DNA from: Bacillota bacterium | GTDB lineage: Bacteria; Bacillota; Bacilli; Alicyclobacillales; Alicyclobacillaceae | Assembly (NCBI GenBank): GCA_021820805.1 | Contig: JAKADF010000224.1 | Location: forward strand, 1 to 6,092 | Length of the DNA stretch: 6,092 nt | Reading direction: 5' to 3' | In this document: positions 1 to 5,826 of the stretch, piece by piece | How positions within the stretch are numbered: position 1 is the first letter of the stretch | Layout: each line of letters starts with the position of its first letter | Notes under the pieces: model-generated | Databases searched by the model: none | Told to the model about the DNA's origin: nothing | The model's input: only the letters and a program-made list of their open reading frames with translations | Program-made: the position numbers and the translations under genes

Positions 1-215
1 CAGTCGCCATGATGCTAGATTGGCTCGGAGATAAGCACGAACTTCCACAATTGACGAATAGCGCTCGTCTCATAGAACAAGCGGTTTCCTTTGCACTGGA
101 AGATGGCAGCGCACGCACAGTAGACATCGGAGGCCACCAATCGACAGTCGATTCAGGCTCAGCTGTGATAGATAAGATGCTTCAACTTGGAGGAGATCTC
201 AATGGCACAGCGTGA
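1..215 (+). CDS. Isocitrate/isopropylmalate dehydrogenase-family enzyme, C-terminal fragment (5' end outside window)
   Basis: Only about the last 70 residues are visible, read in the frame that begins at base 3 and stops at TGA 213-215. The tail matches the end of the isocitrate/isopropylmalate/tartrate dehydrogenase fold: a hydrophobic AMMLDWLG helix, a helix with AVSFALEDG, then RTVDIGGHQST and a final helix. It corresponds to the RT-x-D-(I/L)-GG ... T-x-(D/E) ... A(V/I) signature at the C terminus of that family. Family members oxidise a 2-hydroxy acid with NAD(P), usually with decarboxylation and a divalent metal. The catalytic and cofactor residues lie upstream of the window, so isopropylmalate, tartrate/malate and other beta-decarboxylating dehydrogenases cannot be told apart. 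The catabolic neighbours make a tartrate- or sugar-acid-type role more likely than leucine biosynthesis, which is inference. Its last 14 nt overlap the next gene. Confidence 0.8.
   Translation, partial: VAMMLDWLGDKHELPQLTNSARLIEQAVSFALEDGSARTVDIGGHQSTVDSGSAVIDKMLQLGGDLNGTA
189..194 (+). promoter_or_regulatory. Shine-Dalgarno GGAGGA that fixes the start of the oxidoreductase at 202
   Basis: GGAGGA ends 7 nt before ATG 202. An in-frame TTG at 187 would put the site inside the gene, so ATG 202 is the better start. The site is inside the coding sequence of the upstream gene, which fits translational coupling. Confidence 0.85.
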
Positions 216-1248
216 ATTACGTGGTATTACGATTGGTGCTGGCCACTTTGCAGACATTCAGTTAGAAGCATGGCAATGCGTAAACGGAGCCAAAATCGTG
301 GGGCTAGTTAGTCGAACCGAATACCGTGCGAAAATTTTAGCAGAAAAGTTTGATATCGGATACGTAAGTACGGATATTGAGGAAGCAATCGATAAACTCC
401 ATCCAGATTTCATTGATATTTGCACGCCGCCGAAATTCCACCTTCATTACGTACAAATTGCAGCAGACCATGGTCTTCCCGTCTTATGTCAGAAGCCGAT
501 TGCACCAACTCAAGAAGAGAGTATGAAGTTGGTAGAAGTTTGTACTAACTGTGGCGTCCCCCTGATGATTAATGAAAACTGGAGGTGGCAGCCATGGTAT
601 CAAGAAACGAAGAAACTACTTGATGAAAATGCACTCGGGGAAATTATTCACATAGATGCGTGTATGCGGCCAGGGGATGGATGGGTAGAAAGCCCATACT
701 CGGATCAACCTTACTTCAAAGACATGGAACGGTTTTTGTTATTTGAAACGGGTATTCACTATTTTGAAACACTACAATTTTTATTTGGCCCTATAAAAAA
801 GGTGTATTGCCAGAGTAGAACCATTAATCCGGTCATAAAAGGCGAAGACTACGTGGTAGCTTTACTGGAATTTAAATCTGGACTCACAGGAATCTACGAT
901 GCGAATCGCGCGGCATACACCGAAAAGGTACGCTCTGAATCCTATGGCTGGGTCCGAATTGAGGGGACAGACGCAAACCTTCGTATTGATTTCGACGGAA
1001 GGATATTTGTGCAAAAGAGAATTGGGAGGGAGGTGGAGCATGACTACTTAAGAGACACAGGCTGGAAAGGAGGAGCTGCTGTAAAAGCGCAACAACATTT
1101 TATTGACTGCCTAGTTGAAAATAAACCTTTCGTTACAGAAGGAACAACCTACCTCCAAAGTCAAAGTGTAGTTTTTTCCTGTTACCAGTCAGCTCAAGAA
1201 GGGATTCCAATAGAAGTACCAACAGCTATTACTATTAAAAATAAGTGA
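202..1248 (+). CDS. Gfo/Idh/MocA-family NAD(P)-dependent oxidoreductase
   Basis: This is a 348-residue protein, the usual length for the family, which oxidises or reduces sugars, inositols or sugar acids with NAD(P) in the cytoplasm. The N-terminal Rossmann fold shows a GAGHFA glycine motif (residues 12-17) and DICTPPKFH (72-80). The family's EKP motif appears as CQKP (96-99): the lysine (K98) is kept but the preceding glutamate is glutamine. The C-terminal domain starts near NENWRWQPWY (124-133) and contains ETGIHYFET (182-190), which aligns with the family's D-x-G-x-H-x-x-D active-site motif. H186 is kept, with Glu at the acidic positions. The start at ATG 202 is set by GGAGGA 7 nt upstream. 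It overlaps the preceding gene by 14 nt, so the two are probably one operon. The family call is firm; the substrate is unknown. Confidence 0.93.
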   Translation: MAQRELRGITIGAGHFADIQLEAWQCVNGAKIVGLVSRTEYRAKILAEKFDIGYVSTDIEEAIDKLHPDFIDICTPPKFHLHYVQIAADHGLPVLCQKPIAPTQEESMKLVEVCTNCGVPLMINENWRWQPWYQETKKLLDENALGEIIHIDACMRPGDGWVESPYSDQPYFKDMERFLLFETGIHYFETLQFLFGPIKKVYCQSRTINPVIKGEDYVVALLEFKSGLTGIYDANRAAYTEKVRSESYGWVRIEGTDANLRIDFDGRIFVQKRIGREVEHDYLRDTGWKGGAAVKAQQHFIDCLVENKPFVTEGTTYLQSQSVVFSCYQSAQEGIPIEVPTAITIKNK

Positions 1249-1297
1249 CATTGCACTGGCTTATAATTGTGTGAGTCAACCTTCGCAAATATATGAC

Positions 1298-1314
1298 TGA
1301 ATATTCTATATTCA
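1298..1314. promoter_or_regulatory. 17-bp inverted repeat upstream of the MFS gene, candidate operator
   Basis: TGAATAT and ATATTCA are perfect 7-bp arms separated by TCT. The repeat ends 10 nt before the Shine-Dalgarno of the transporter. The stem is AT-only apart from one G-C pair and has no U-tract, so it is a poor terminator and more like a dimeric repressor site. A TATAAT hexamer lies upstream at 1262-1267, but no -35 box stands at a normal distance from it. Which regulator might bind is unknown. Confidence 0.35.
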
Positions 1315-1324
1315 ATGACAAATC

Positions 1325-1330
1325 GGAGGT
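1325..1330 (+). promoter_or_regulatory. Shine-Dalgarno GGAGGT fixing the MFS start at 1339
   Basis: GGAGGT lies 8 nt before ATG 1339. An in-frame ATG at 1315 has no ribosome binding site, and starting there would place the GGAGGT inside the gene and add a charged, cysteine-containing extension. ATG 1339 gives the typical short N terminus before the first membrane helix. Confidence 0.85.
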
Positions 1331-1338
1331 GTACCTCT

Positions 1339-2610
1339 ATGAAGCCGAAAATCCACATTGGGTGGATCGTGTTTGTAATTTTCCTAGGAACCATGATGAA
1401 CTATATGGATAGAGTTAATATTTCCTTAACTGGTCCAGCAATTCTTAAAGAATTTGGGTGGACTACTGCAACCCTGGGGGTTCTTTTGTCAAGTTTCTTC
1501 TGGGGATACTTTTTATTGCAAATTCCCGGCGGATGGCTGGCAGACAAGTTCGGCGGACGCCGTGTAATGATTGTGTCTGGGTTTTTGTGGGCAATATTCA
1601 CTGCATTAACAGCCATTCCACGATCTCTAGGACTTTTGATGGGAATACGAGCAGGACTTGGTGCTGGAGAAGCAGTCAATTTCCCTGCAGGCACATCAAT
1701 TTTCGCTCGTTGGCTACCCCCAAAAGTTGTAGCAAGAATACAGGGACTAAATCTTTCTGCTACAGCACTCGGTCCATTGTTCGCCACACCCCTTGCTGTA
1801 TTTCTTATCACTACATGGGGTTGGCGCAGCGTATTTTACTTTTTTGCAATAATAAGTGCCGTTTGGGCAATTGCATTTTGGGCCGTAACCAAGCGGGCAG
1901 GTTTGAATGATATTCCTGATAAGGAAAAATTAACCGATACAGTAGTTCAAGTTTCACAAACAAAAGATTTCATGGAAAAGCCATTGTCCTCCATAGAGGT
2001 TTGGGGTTCATCAATGGCCTGGTTTTCTAATAGCTATGTATTCTATTTTCTAATTACATTCTTACCAACATATTTTATAAAAGCACAACATGTCTCTGTT
2101 CAAAGCCTAGATATTCTTGGAACAGTCCCTTGGCTAGTTCTGTTTATAATGATGAACGTAGCAGGGTGGATCTCGGATTATATTGGAAGGGTATCAACGC
2201 ACTCCATATTCTGGAGACGGATGATTTATGCAGGAGCATTTGTTTGGGCGGGTATTTTCATGTTCCTTGCTAAAGGTGCGACAAGTGGTACTTCAGCAGC
2301 TATTTTAATTTCACTCGCAGTCGCGGGGTTGGCTTTTACGTGGCCGATTGCTTGGTCCCTGCCAGTCATTTATTCACATAGCAAGGCGGGAGTTTTGAGC
2401 GGATTTATGAACGCATGGGGGCAAGTTGCGGGAATTCTGGCACCTATTGTTACCGGAGTCGTTGCATCAACCGGAAACTGGAGTCTTGCGTTTATCTGGG
2501 TCGCTGTCTTTTCTCTCCTCGGGGCTGTACTCGTAGCTGGTACAACAAAGCGTAGAACTGATAGGAATTATATAACTCACACGGAAAAAAATACAGCAGC
2601 AAATTCATAA
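1339..2610 (+). CDS. MFS transporter, anion:cation symporter-like (hexuronate/aldonate type)
   Basis: This 423-residue integral membrane protein has the size and hydrophobicity pattern of a 12-helix major facilitator. The first helix runs into NYMDRVN (residues 21-27), a hallmark of the anion:cation symporter group that includes glucarate, galactonate and hexuronate carriers. The loop between helices 2 and 3 carries the MFS signature GWLADKFGGRR (65-75). GAGEAVNFPA (108-117) and GWRSVFY (161-167) are also typical of this group. A hydrophilic stretch around residues 190-215 is the central cytoplasmic loop, followed by the second six-helix bundle and a polar C-terminal tail. It probably imports an organic anion such as a sugar acid with H+ or Na+. 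It follows the oxidoreductase by 90 bp, and the next gene starts 16 nt after its stop. The substrate is inferred only from family and neighbours. Confidence 0.92.
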   Translation: MKPKIHIGWIVFVIFLGTMMNYMDRVNISLTGPAILKEFGWTTATLGVLLSSFFWGYFLLQIPGGWLADKFGGRRVMIVSGFLWAIFTALTAIPRSLGLLMGIRAGLGAGEAVNFPAGTSIFARWLPPKVVARIQGLNLSATALGPLFATPLAVFLITTWGWRSVFYFFAIISAVWAIAFWAVTKRAGLNDIPDKEKLTDTVVQVSQTKDFMEKPLSSIEVWGSSMAWFSNSYVFYFLITFLPTYFIKAQHVSVQSLDILGTVPWLVLFIMMNVAGWISDYIGRVSTHSIFWRRMIYAGAFVWAGIFMFLAKGATSGTSAAILISLAVAGLAFTWPIAWSLPVIYSHSKAGVLSGFMNAWGQVAGILAPIVTGVVASTGNWSLAFIWVAVFSLLGAVLVAGTTKRRTDRNYITHTEKNTAANS

Positions 2611-2626
2611 AAGGGAGAAAAGAGCC

Positions 2627-2992
2627 GTGACTTCTAATTCTGCAAAAACTGATGTTCACCACATCCATCTTCACGTTAAGAACGTTTCTGAATATAAGAC
2701 TATCTTTGAAGAGGTATTTGGCGCCCAACTTTTCGATCACGTTATTGTCGGATCTAAAGAAATTCTTAAGTTTGAATTAAATGGTATTCGAATATTTCTA
2801 TCACCAGCAAAAGGTGAATTCGATGAAATCAACCACATTGGAATGATGACAGACAATATTGAACAACAAGAAAAACTGCTAAAAGACAAAGGCTTTGAAG
2901 TTGTTGAAAAAGGAATAACCGATAAAGAAAACATTGTATTCTTAAAATCAACTGGCGGGCTTACACTGGAATTTCTCCAAAGCCTTAGTTAA
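2627..2992 (+). CDS. Small VOC-superfamily (glyoxalase/epimerase-fold) protein
   Basis: This is a 121-residue cytoplasmic protein starting at GTG 2627, with GGGAG (2613-2617) 9 nt upstream. It has the two beta-alpha-beta-beta-beta modules of the vicinal oxygen chelate fold. The first opens with HHIHLHVKN (residues 11-19) and the second with NHIGMMTDN (69-77); the last strand is LTLEFLQ (112-118). H12, H70 and E115 fall where metal ligands occur in glyoxalase I and methylmalonyl-CoA epimerase. The expected fourth ligand on the last strand of module 1 (IRIFLSP, 54-60) is hydrophobic, so metal coordination may be incomplete. VOC proteins include lyases, epimerases, dioxygenases and resistance proteins, so no reaction can be assigned. 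It is 16 nt after the transporter and likely cotranscribed, which suggests a role in the same pathway. Confidence 0.85.
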   Translation: MTSNSAKTDVHHIHLHVKNVSEYKTIFEEVFGAQLFDHVIVGSKEILKFELNGIRIFLSPAKGEFDEINHIGMMTDNIEQQEKLLKDKGFEVVEKGITDKENIVFLKSTGGLTLEFLQSLS

Positions 2993-3358
2993 AGGGTCGG
3001 ACATACGAGTAACTGATAGAGAGGTGACACGCCTACCGCAAACTATTTTGAAACAAGCGCAATCATTAGAGGATTTTGATGGATTCTTGTCAGAAAACGG
3101 CACATACGACCACACCGATAAAAAGTCAACCAAGGTTGTCATGAAGGGACTTTCCAATTGCAGGTTAACTACTTTTGGGAGAGTCCCTTAATATTAGAAT
3201 TTCTGATTTGGCATACTTTTTTGACTAACTAGTAACTTGTTGCAAGGAGTTAGCGTATTGGCAGAGAAAATATATGGAAGTTGTATTTGTCCATGAAGAA
3301 ATTTCCTATGGAAGCTGTTACAACAAGGATAAACACACTATAAAAGGAAGTGTATTTA
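2993..3358. other. 366-bp intergenic region with a short unassigned frame and a hairpin
   Basis: No recognisable gene is present. One + strand frame stays open to TAA 3189-3191. Its only plausible starts are weak, such as GTG 3024, which would give 55 residues including REVTRLPQTILKQAQ and EDFDGFLSENGTYDH. I do not recognise the product, and the ribosome binding site is poor. The stem-loop at 3144-3189 overlaps its end. Further on, an AAGGAG (3244-3249) stands 8 nt before TTG 3258, but that frame stops after 12 codons. A TTGACT at 3221-3226 resembles a -35 box but has no matching -10. The region may hold a decayed gene plus the control region of the downstream dehydrogenase. Confidence 0.4.
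3144..3189. repeat. Inverted repeat/hairpin with 12-bp stem between the VOC and dehydrogenase genes
   Basis: The arm 3144-3155 (AAGGGACTTTCC) pairs with 3178-3189 (GGAGAGTCCCTT) over 12 positions with one G-U pair, leaving a 22-nt loop. Neither strand shows a U-tract right after the stem, so it is not a standard intrinsic terminator. It could be an operator, an mRNA-end stabiliser or a weak terminator for the upstream operon. Confidence 0.5.
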
Positions 3359-4384
3359 ATGAAAGCAGTTATAATTGAAAGCCCGAATACCGTTGTAATT
3401 ACTGATGTAGAAAGTGCACCGCTTAAAGACAACGAAGTTCGTATTCAAGTAAAGGCAGCAGGAATCTGTGGATCCGATATTCATGCTTACAAGGGCCTCC
3501 ATCCATTCCGTAAACCACCTGTTATTATCGGGCACGAAATTTCAGGCCTTGTAATTGAAATTGGCAGTTCGGTCACACGTGTTAAAGTTGGGGACAAGGT
3601 AGTCGTGCAGCCTCAAGTGGGCTGCGGTAAGTGCGATTATTGTTTGCGTGGAGAAATAAACTATTGCGAAAATCGCCAGGCGCCAGGCGTTGGGAAATGG
3701 TATGGCACGATGGCGGAAAATTTCGTTGCACCTGAACAGATTGTGTTCGTTTTACCGCAAGATATGGACTATAAACTCGGCGCGCTGGCTGAACCACTTA
3801 CTGTAGCTGTTCACGCCGTACGCCGAGCGAACATTCAAGTGGGGGATAAAGTCGCAATTCTTGGTTCGGGACCGATTGGGCTACTCACACTTGCCGTTGC
3901 AAAAGAAGCAGGTGCTACAACCATTCTTACTACTGATGTATTTGAATACTGCCTGAATAGCGCAAAATTACTCGGTGCTACACACACTATCAATATTAAA
4001 GGTAAAACCAACTGGGTAGAGGAAGCAAAGGAATTGATTGGCGGATCGTTTGATAAAGTATTTATTGCTGCAGGCGTTCCCGGAATTATTAATCAGTCAT
4101 TGTCGCTCGTTCGTAAAGGGGGAAGAGTTGTAACAATTGCAATGTTCCATGGTGAGCAATCCCTTGACATTATGCAGCTTCAGGGACAAGAAAAGGAACT
4201 TGTTGGCTGCTTCTGCTACAACAGTGAAGACACGATGACTGCCGTTGATTTACTCTCAGCAGGCAGAATTAAAAGTGAAGCAATTGTTACGCATGTATTT
4301 CCATACACGAAGGCTGCTGAAGGCTTTGCCATGGTAGACAAAAAAGAGGGTAACCCGCTTAAAGTGCTGTTTACTTTCGACTAG
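3359..4384 (+). CDS. Zinc-dependent medium-chain alcohol/polyol dehydrogenase
   Basis: This 341-residue protein is a medium-chain dehydrogenase of the threonine/sorbitol/galactitol-phosphate dehydrogenase type, oxidising a secondary alcohol with NAD(P). The catalytic zinc ligands are visible as C37 in GICGSD, H59-E60 in GHE, and E145 in LAEPL. The structural zinc lobe is complete, with C89, C92, C95 and C103. The cofactor domain has GSGPIG (169-174), and D193 at the end of the second strand suggests NAD rather than NADP. ATG 3359 is preferred, with GGAAG (3346-3350) 8 nt upstream; the alternative GTG 3350 lies within that site. The gene stands apart from its neighbours (366 bp before, 218 bp after), so it may have its own promoter. 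No truncation is seen. The substrate is unknown; a sugar acid or polyol is likely from context. Confidence 0.94.
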   Translation: MKAVIIESPNTVVITDVESAPLKDNEVRIQVKAAGICGSDIHAYKGLHPFRKPPVIIGHEISGLVIEIGSSVTRVKVGDKVVVQPQVGCGKCDYCLRGEINYCENRQAPGVGKWYGTMAENFVAPEQIVFVLPQDMDYKLGALAEPLTVAVHAVRRANIQVGDKVAILGSGPIGLLTLAVAKEAGATTILTTDVFEYCLNSAKLLGATHTINIKGKTNWVEEAKELIGGSFDKVFIAAGVPGIINQSLSLVRKGGRVVTIAMFHGEQSLDIMQLQGQEKELVGCFCYNSEDTMTAVDLLSAGRIKSEAIVTHVFPYTKAAEGFAMVDKKEGNPLKVLFTFD

Positions 4385-4416
4385 GGTATATTCAGTCTAG
4401 AAACGATTATTTCCTC

Positions 4417-4516
4417 CTTTGGTGTTTTCTCTGCAGCGCAGCTAGGTTTATTCTTGAGGGAATCCTTAGAGGATTCTTTACTTATGATGGGAATACTTCT
4501 AGCTGCGCAACCAAAG
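4417..4516. repeat. Large imperfect stem-loop in the dehydrogenase-SDR intergenic gap
   Basis: A 10-bp perfect stem (4436-4445, GCGCAGCTAG, with 4499-4508) is continued outward, after a 12-nt bulge on the left and 1 nt on the right, by CTTTGGT 4417-4423 with ACCAAAG 4510-4516. Inside is a second hairpin, GAATCC 4460-4465 with GGATTC 4471-4476 (loop TTAGA), extended by three further pairs including two G-U. ATTT/AAAT (4409-4412 with 4517-4520) may close the foot. The 7-bp direct repeats TAGAAAC flank it at 4398-4404 and 4521-4527. No U-tract follows. It could be a small non-autonomous mobile repeat, a structured RNA or an mRNA-end structure. Confidence 0.6.
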
Positions 4517-4585
4517 AAATTAGAAACTCTGATGACACCATTAACTTTTAGATAAAAAATGGATGTTAATTATCGACCATATAAC

Positions 4586-4592
4586 AAAGGGG
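4586..4592 (+). promoter_or_regulatory. Shine-Dalgarno AAAGGGG for the SDR gene
   Basis: This purine run ends 10 nt before ATG 4603, slightly longer than the other spacings here. AT-rich sequence at 4541-4585 could contain a promoter, but no -35/-10 pair with correct spacing is clear. Confidence 0.6.
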
Positions 4593-4602
4593 ATAAGTTT
4601 TA

Positions 4603-5580
4603 ATGAAGGTTTTAGTCCTAGGCGGAACCGGAGTCATCAGCAGGGAAGTAGTACACGAATTACTCACGATGGGCCATGATGTTACTGCTTTTAATAGAGG
4701 GAAAAACAAATCTGTACTTACCAGTACTGTTAGAATCATTCAGGGAGATAGGAAGCACAAAGATAGCTTCAAGAAAGCATTTCGAAGCGAATCCTTCGAT
4801 GTAGTAATCGATATGATTTCTTTCGATAAAGAAGATGCATCGACAACGCTAGATGCTTTTCCAGATGTTCAACAAATCATATTTTGCTCTACTGTTGCGG
4901 CGTATAAGCGTCCATTAAAAACAATCCCCACGACTGAATCATCTGAGGACTTGTTTGATAACCCTCAGTTCAGTTATTCGTTCAACAAAGCAGAAATGGA
5001 GAGATACCTATTGGAACGGCAGGGCTCCACTTCACCTGCCATTACTGTTCTCCGTCCCTCATTAACTTATGGAATTGGGGGAACAAACTTAGGCGTGCTG
5101 AGGCAAAATCGAAATATTGTCGATAGAATTATGAAGGGTAAACCCTTGGTTATGTTTGGAGATGGAACAAATCCATGGAATTTTACATTTGCACCAGATG
5201 TCGCAAGAGCTTTTGCTGGATCAGCGGGAAACCCAAAGACTTACGGCCAGTGCTACCATGTCACACATGAAGCGTTGTATCAGTGGGATGATTTATATTA
5301 TGAATTTGGAAAAATACTTGGAAAGGAACCTAATATTGTACACGTACCTACAGATTTCCTAATGTCAGCTGACCCCAATCTATTTGGACACCTATATTTC
5401 GAAAAAATGTATCCAGGTGTGTTTGACAATTCAAAGATAAAGCGTGACGTACCGAACTACAATCCAACAATTAATTTAGCTGCAGGATTAGAAATGATGA
5501 CTTCGTGGTATAACGAGTCAAACTTTCCACTAGACGAAGAGAAAGATCAGTTTGAGGACTATTTGATCCGTTCGTTTTAA
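4603..5580 (+). CDS. NAD(P)-dependent epimerase/dehydratase-family protein (extended/atypical SDR)
   Basis: This is a 325-residue cytoplasmic protein. The N terminus begins directly with the Rossmann strand MKVLVLGGTGVIS; the glycine motif GGTGVIS is at residues 7-13 and FNRG (30-33) ends the second strand. The catalytic residues of the short-chain dehydrogenase superfamily are present: S96 in FCSTVAAY, and Y125/K129 in YSFNK (YxxxK). LRPSLTYG and the later W-x-F-T-x-x-x-DVA segment match substrate-domain features of nucleotide-sugar and sugar epimerases. The C-terminal third is not like classical GalE. Likely activities are epimerisation, dehydration or oxidation of a sugar or sugar acid. 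It is 218 bp after the dehydrogenase and separated from it by the large stem-loop, so it may be transcribed separately. The family is sure; the substrate is not. Confidence 0.9.
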   Translation: MKVLVLGGTGVISREVVHELLTMGHDVTAFNRGKNKSVLTSTVRIIQGDRKHKDSFKKAFRSESFDVVIDMISFDKEDASTTLDAFPDVQQIIFCSTVAAYKRPLKTIPTTESSEDLFDNPQFSYSFNKAEMERYLLERQGSTSPAITVLRPSLTYGIGGTNLGVLRQNRNIVDRIMKGKPLVMFGDGTNPWNFTFAPDVARAFAGSAGNPKTYGQCYHVTHEALYQWDDLYYEFGKILGKEPNIVHVPTDFLMSADPNLFGHLYFEKMYPGVFDNSKIKRDVPNYNPTINLAAGLEMMTSWYNESNFPLDEEKDQFEDYLIRSF

Positions 5581-5820
5581 AAAAGACTAGTTGAAATAAT
5601 GTAGACTTCTACTATCTCTATAAAGAAGAAACTGTATAAAAATTCGGCCACCCTTACATAACGTCCTTTGATAAGCCTGTCTCCCAACTCTCAATCCTCT
5701 ACCGGTGTTCAAAAAAGTTTGCGTTTTTGTACTTAAAGTGAGAAATAACCAAAGTCATGAAAATGCGGTTATCGAATACAAACATTTGTAGGAGGGTTAT
5801 AAAGAGTTTGCAATTGTTCT
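5581..5820. other. 240-bp non-coding stretch between the SDR gene and the structured leader
   Basis: No gene is supported. A short palindrome GTAGA-CT-TCTAC (5601-5612) follows the SDR stop but has no U-tract, so no intrinsic terminator is clear. ATAACC 5745-5750 and GGTTAT 5767-5772 form an inverted repeat, and GGTTAT recurs at 5795-5800. GGAGGG at 5791-5796 looks like a ribosome binding site but is followed only by a five-codon frame, TTG 5808 to TAA 5823-5825. Confidence 0.5.
5777..5790. promoter_or_regulatory. Palindrome TACAAA-CA-TTTGTA, candidate operator
   Basis: Perfect 6-bp arms surround a 2-nt centre. TATAAA at 5798-5803 could be a -10 box. If so, the palindrome would cover its -35 region, where no good -35 hexamer exists, and transcription would start near 5810, just before the structured leader. 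It lacks the central CG of LacI/CcpA-type sites. The bound factor is unknown. Confidence 0.35.
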
Positions 5821-5826
5821 ATTAAG

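Noticed and set aside
1262..1267. Promoter at the TATAAT upstream of the transporter
   Set aside because: No -35 hexamer at 16-18 nt and no extended TG motif; such hexamers are frequent in AT-rich gaps, so it was not listed as a promoter.
1401..1811. 136-codon open frame on the minus strand opposite the transporter
   Set aside because: It has Arg/Pro/Ala-rich composition, no ribosome binding site was noted, and the + strand gene is unambiguous.
1458..1910. 150-codon open frame on the + strand inside the transporter gene
   Set aside because: It is a frame-shifted shadow of the transporter; its translation is Cys/Arg/Ser-rich and unlike any protein family.
3225..3253. CTAACT/AGTTAG inverted repeat before the dehydrogenase
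   Set aside because: The arms are short and the inner pairing has uneven loops, so it is not distinguishable from chance.
3272..3376. 34-codon frame from ATG 3272 running into the dehydrogenase start
   Set aside because: No ribosome binding site, it overlaps the dehydrogenase start, and the peptide resembles nothing known.
4457..4485. Intrinsic terminator for the zinc dehydrogenase
   Set aside because: The inner hairpin has a 9-bp stem with two G-U pairs but is followed by a mixed sequence, not a U-tract, and lies within a larger stem-loop.
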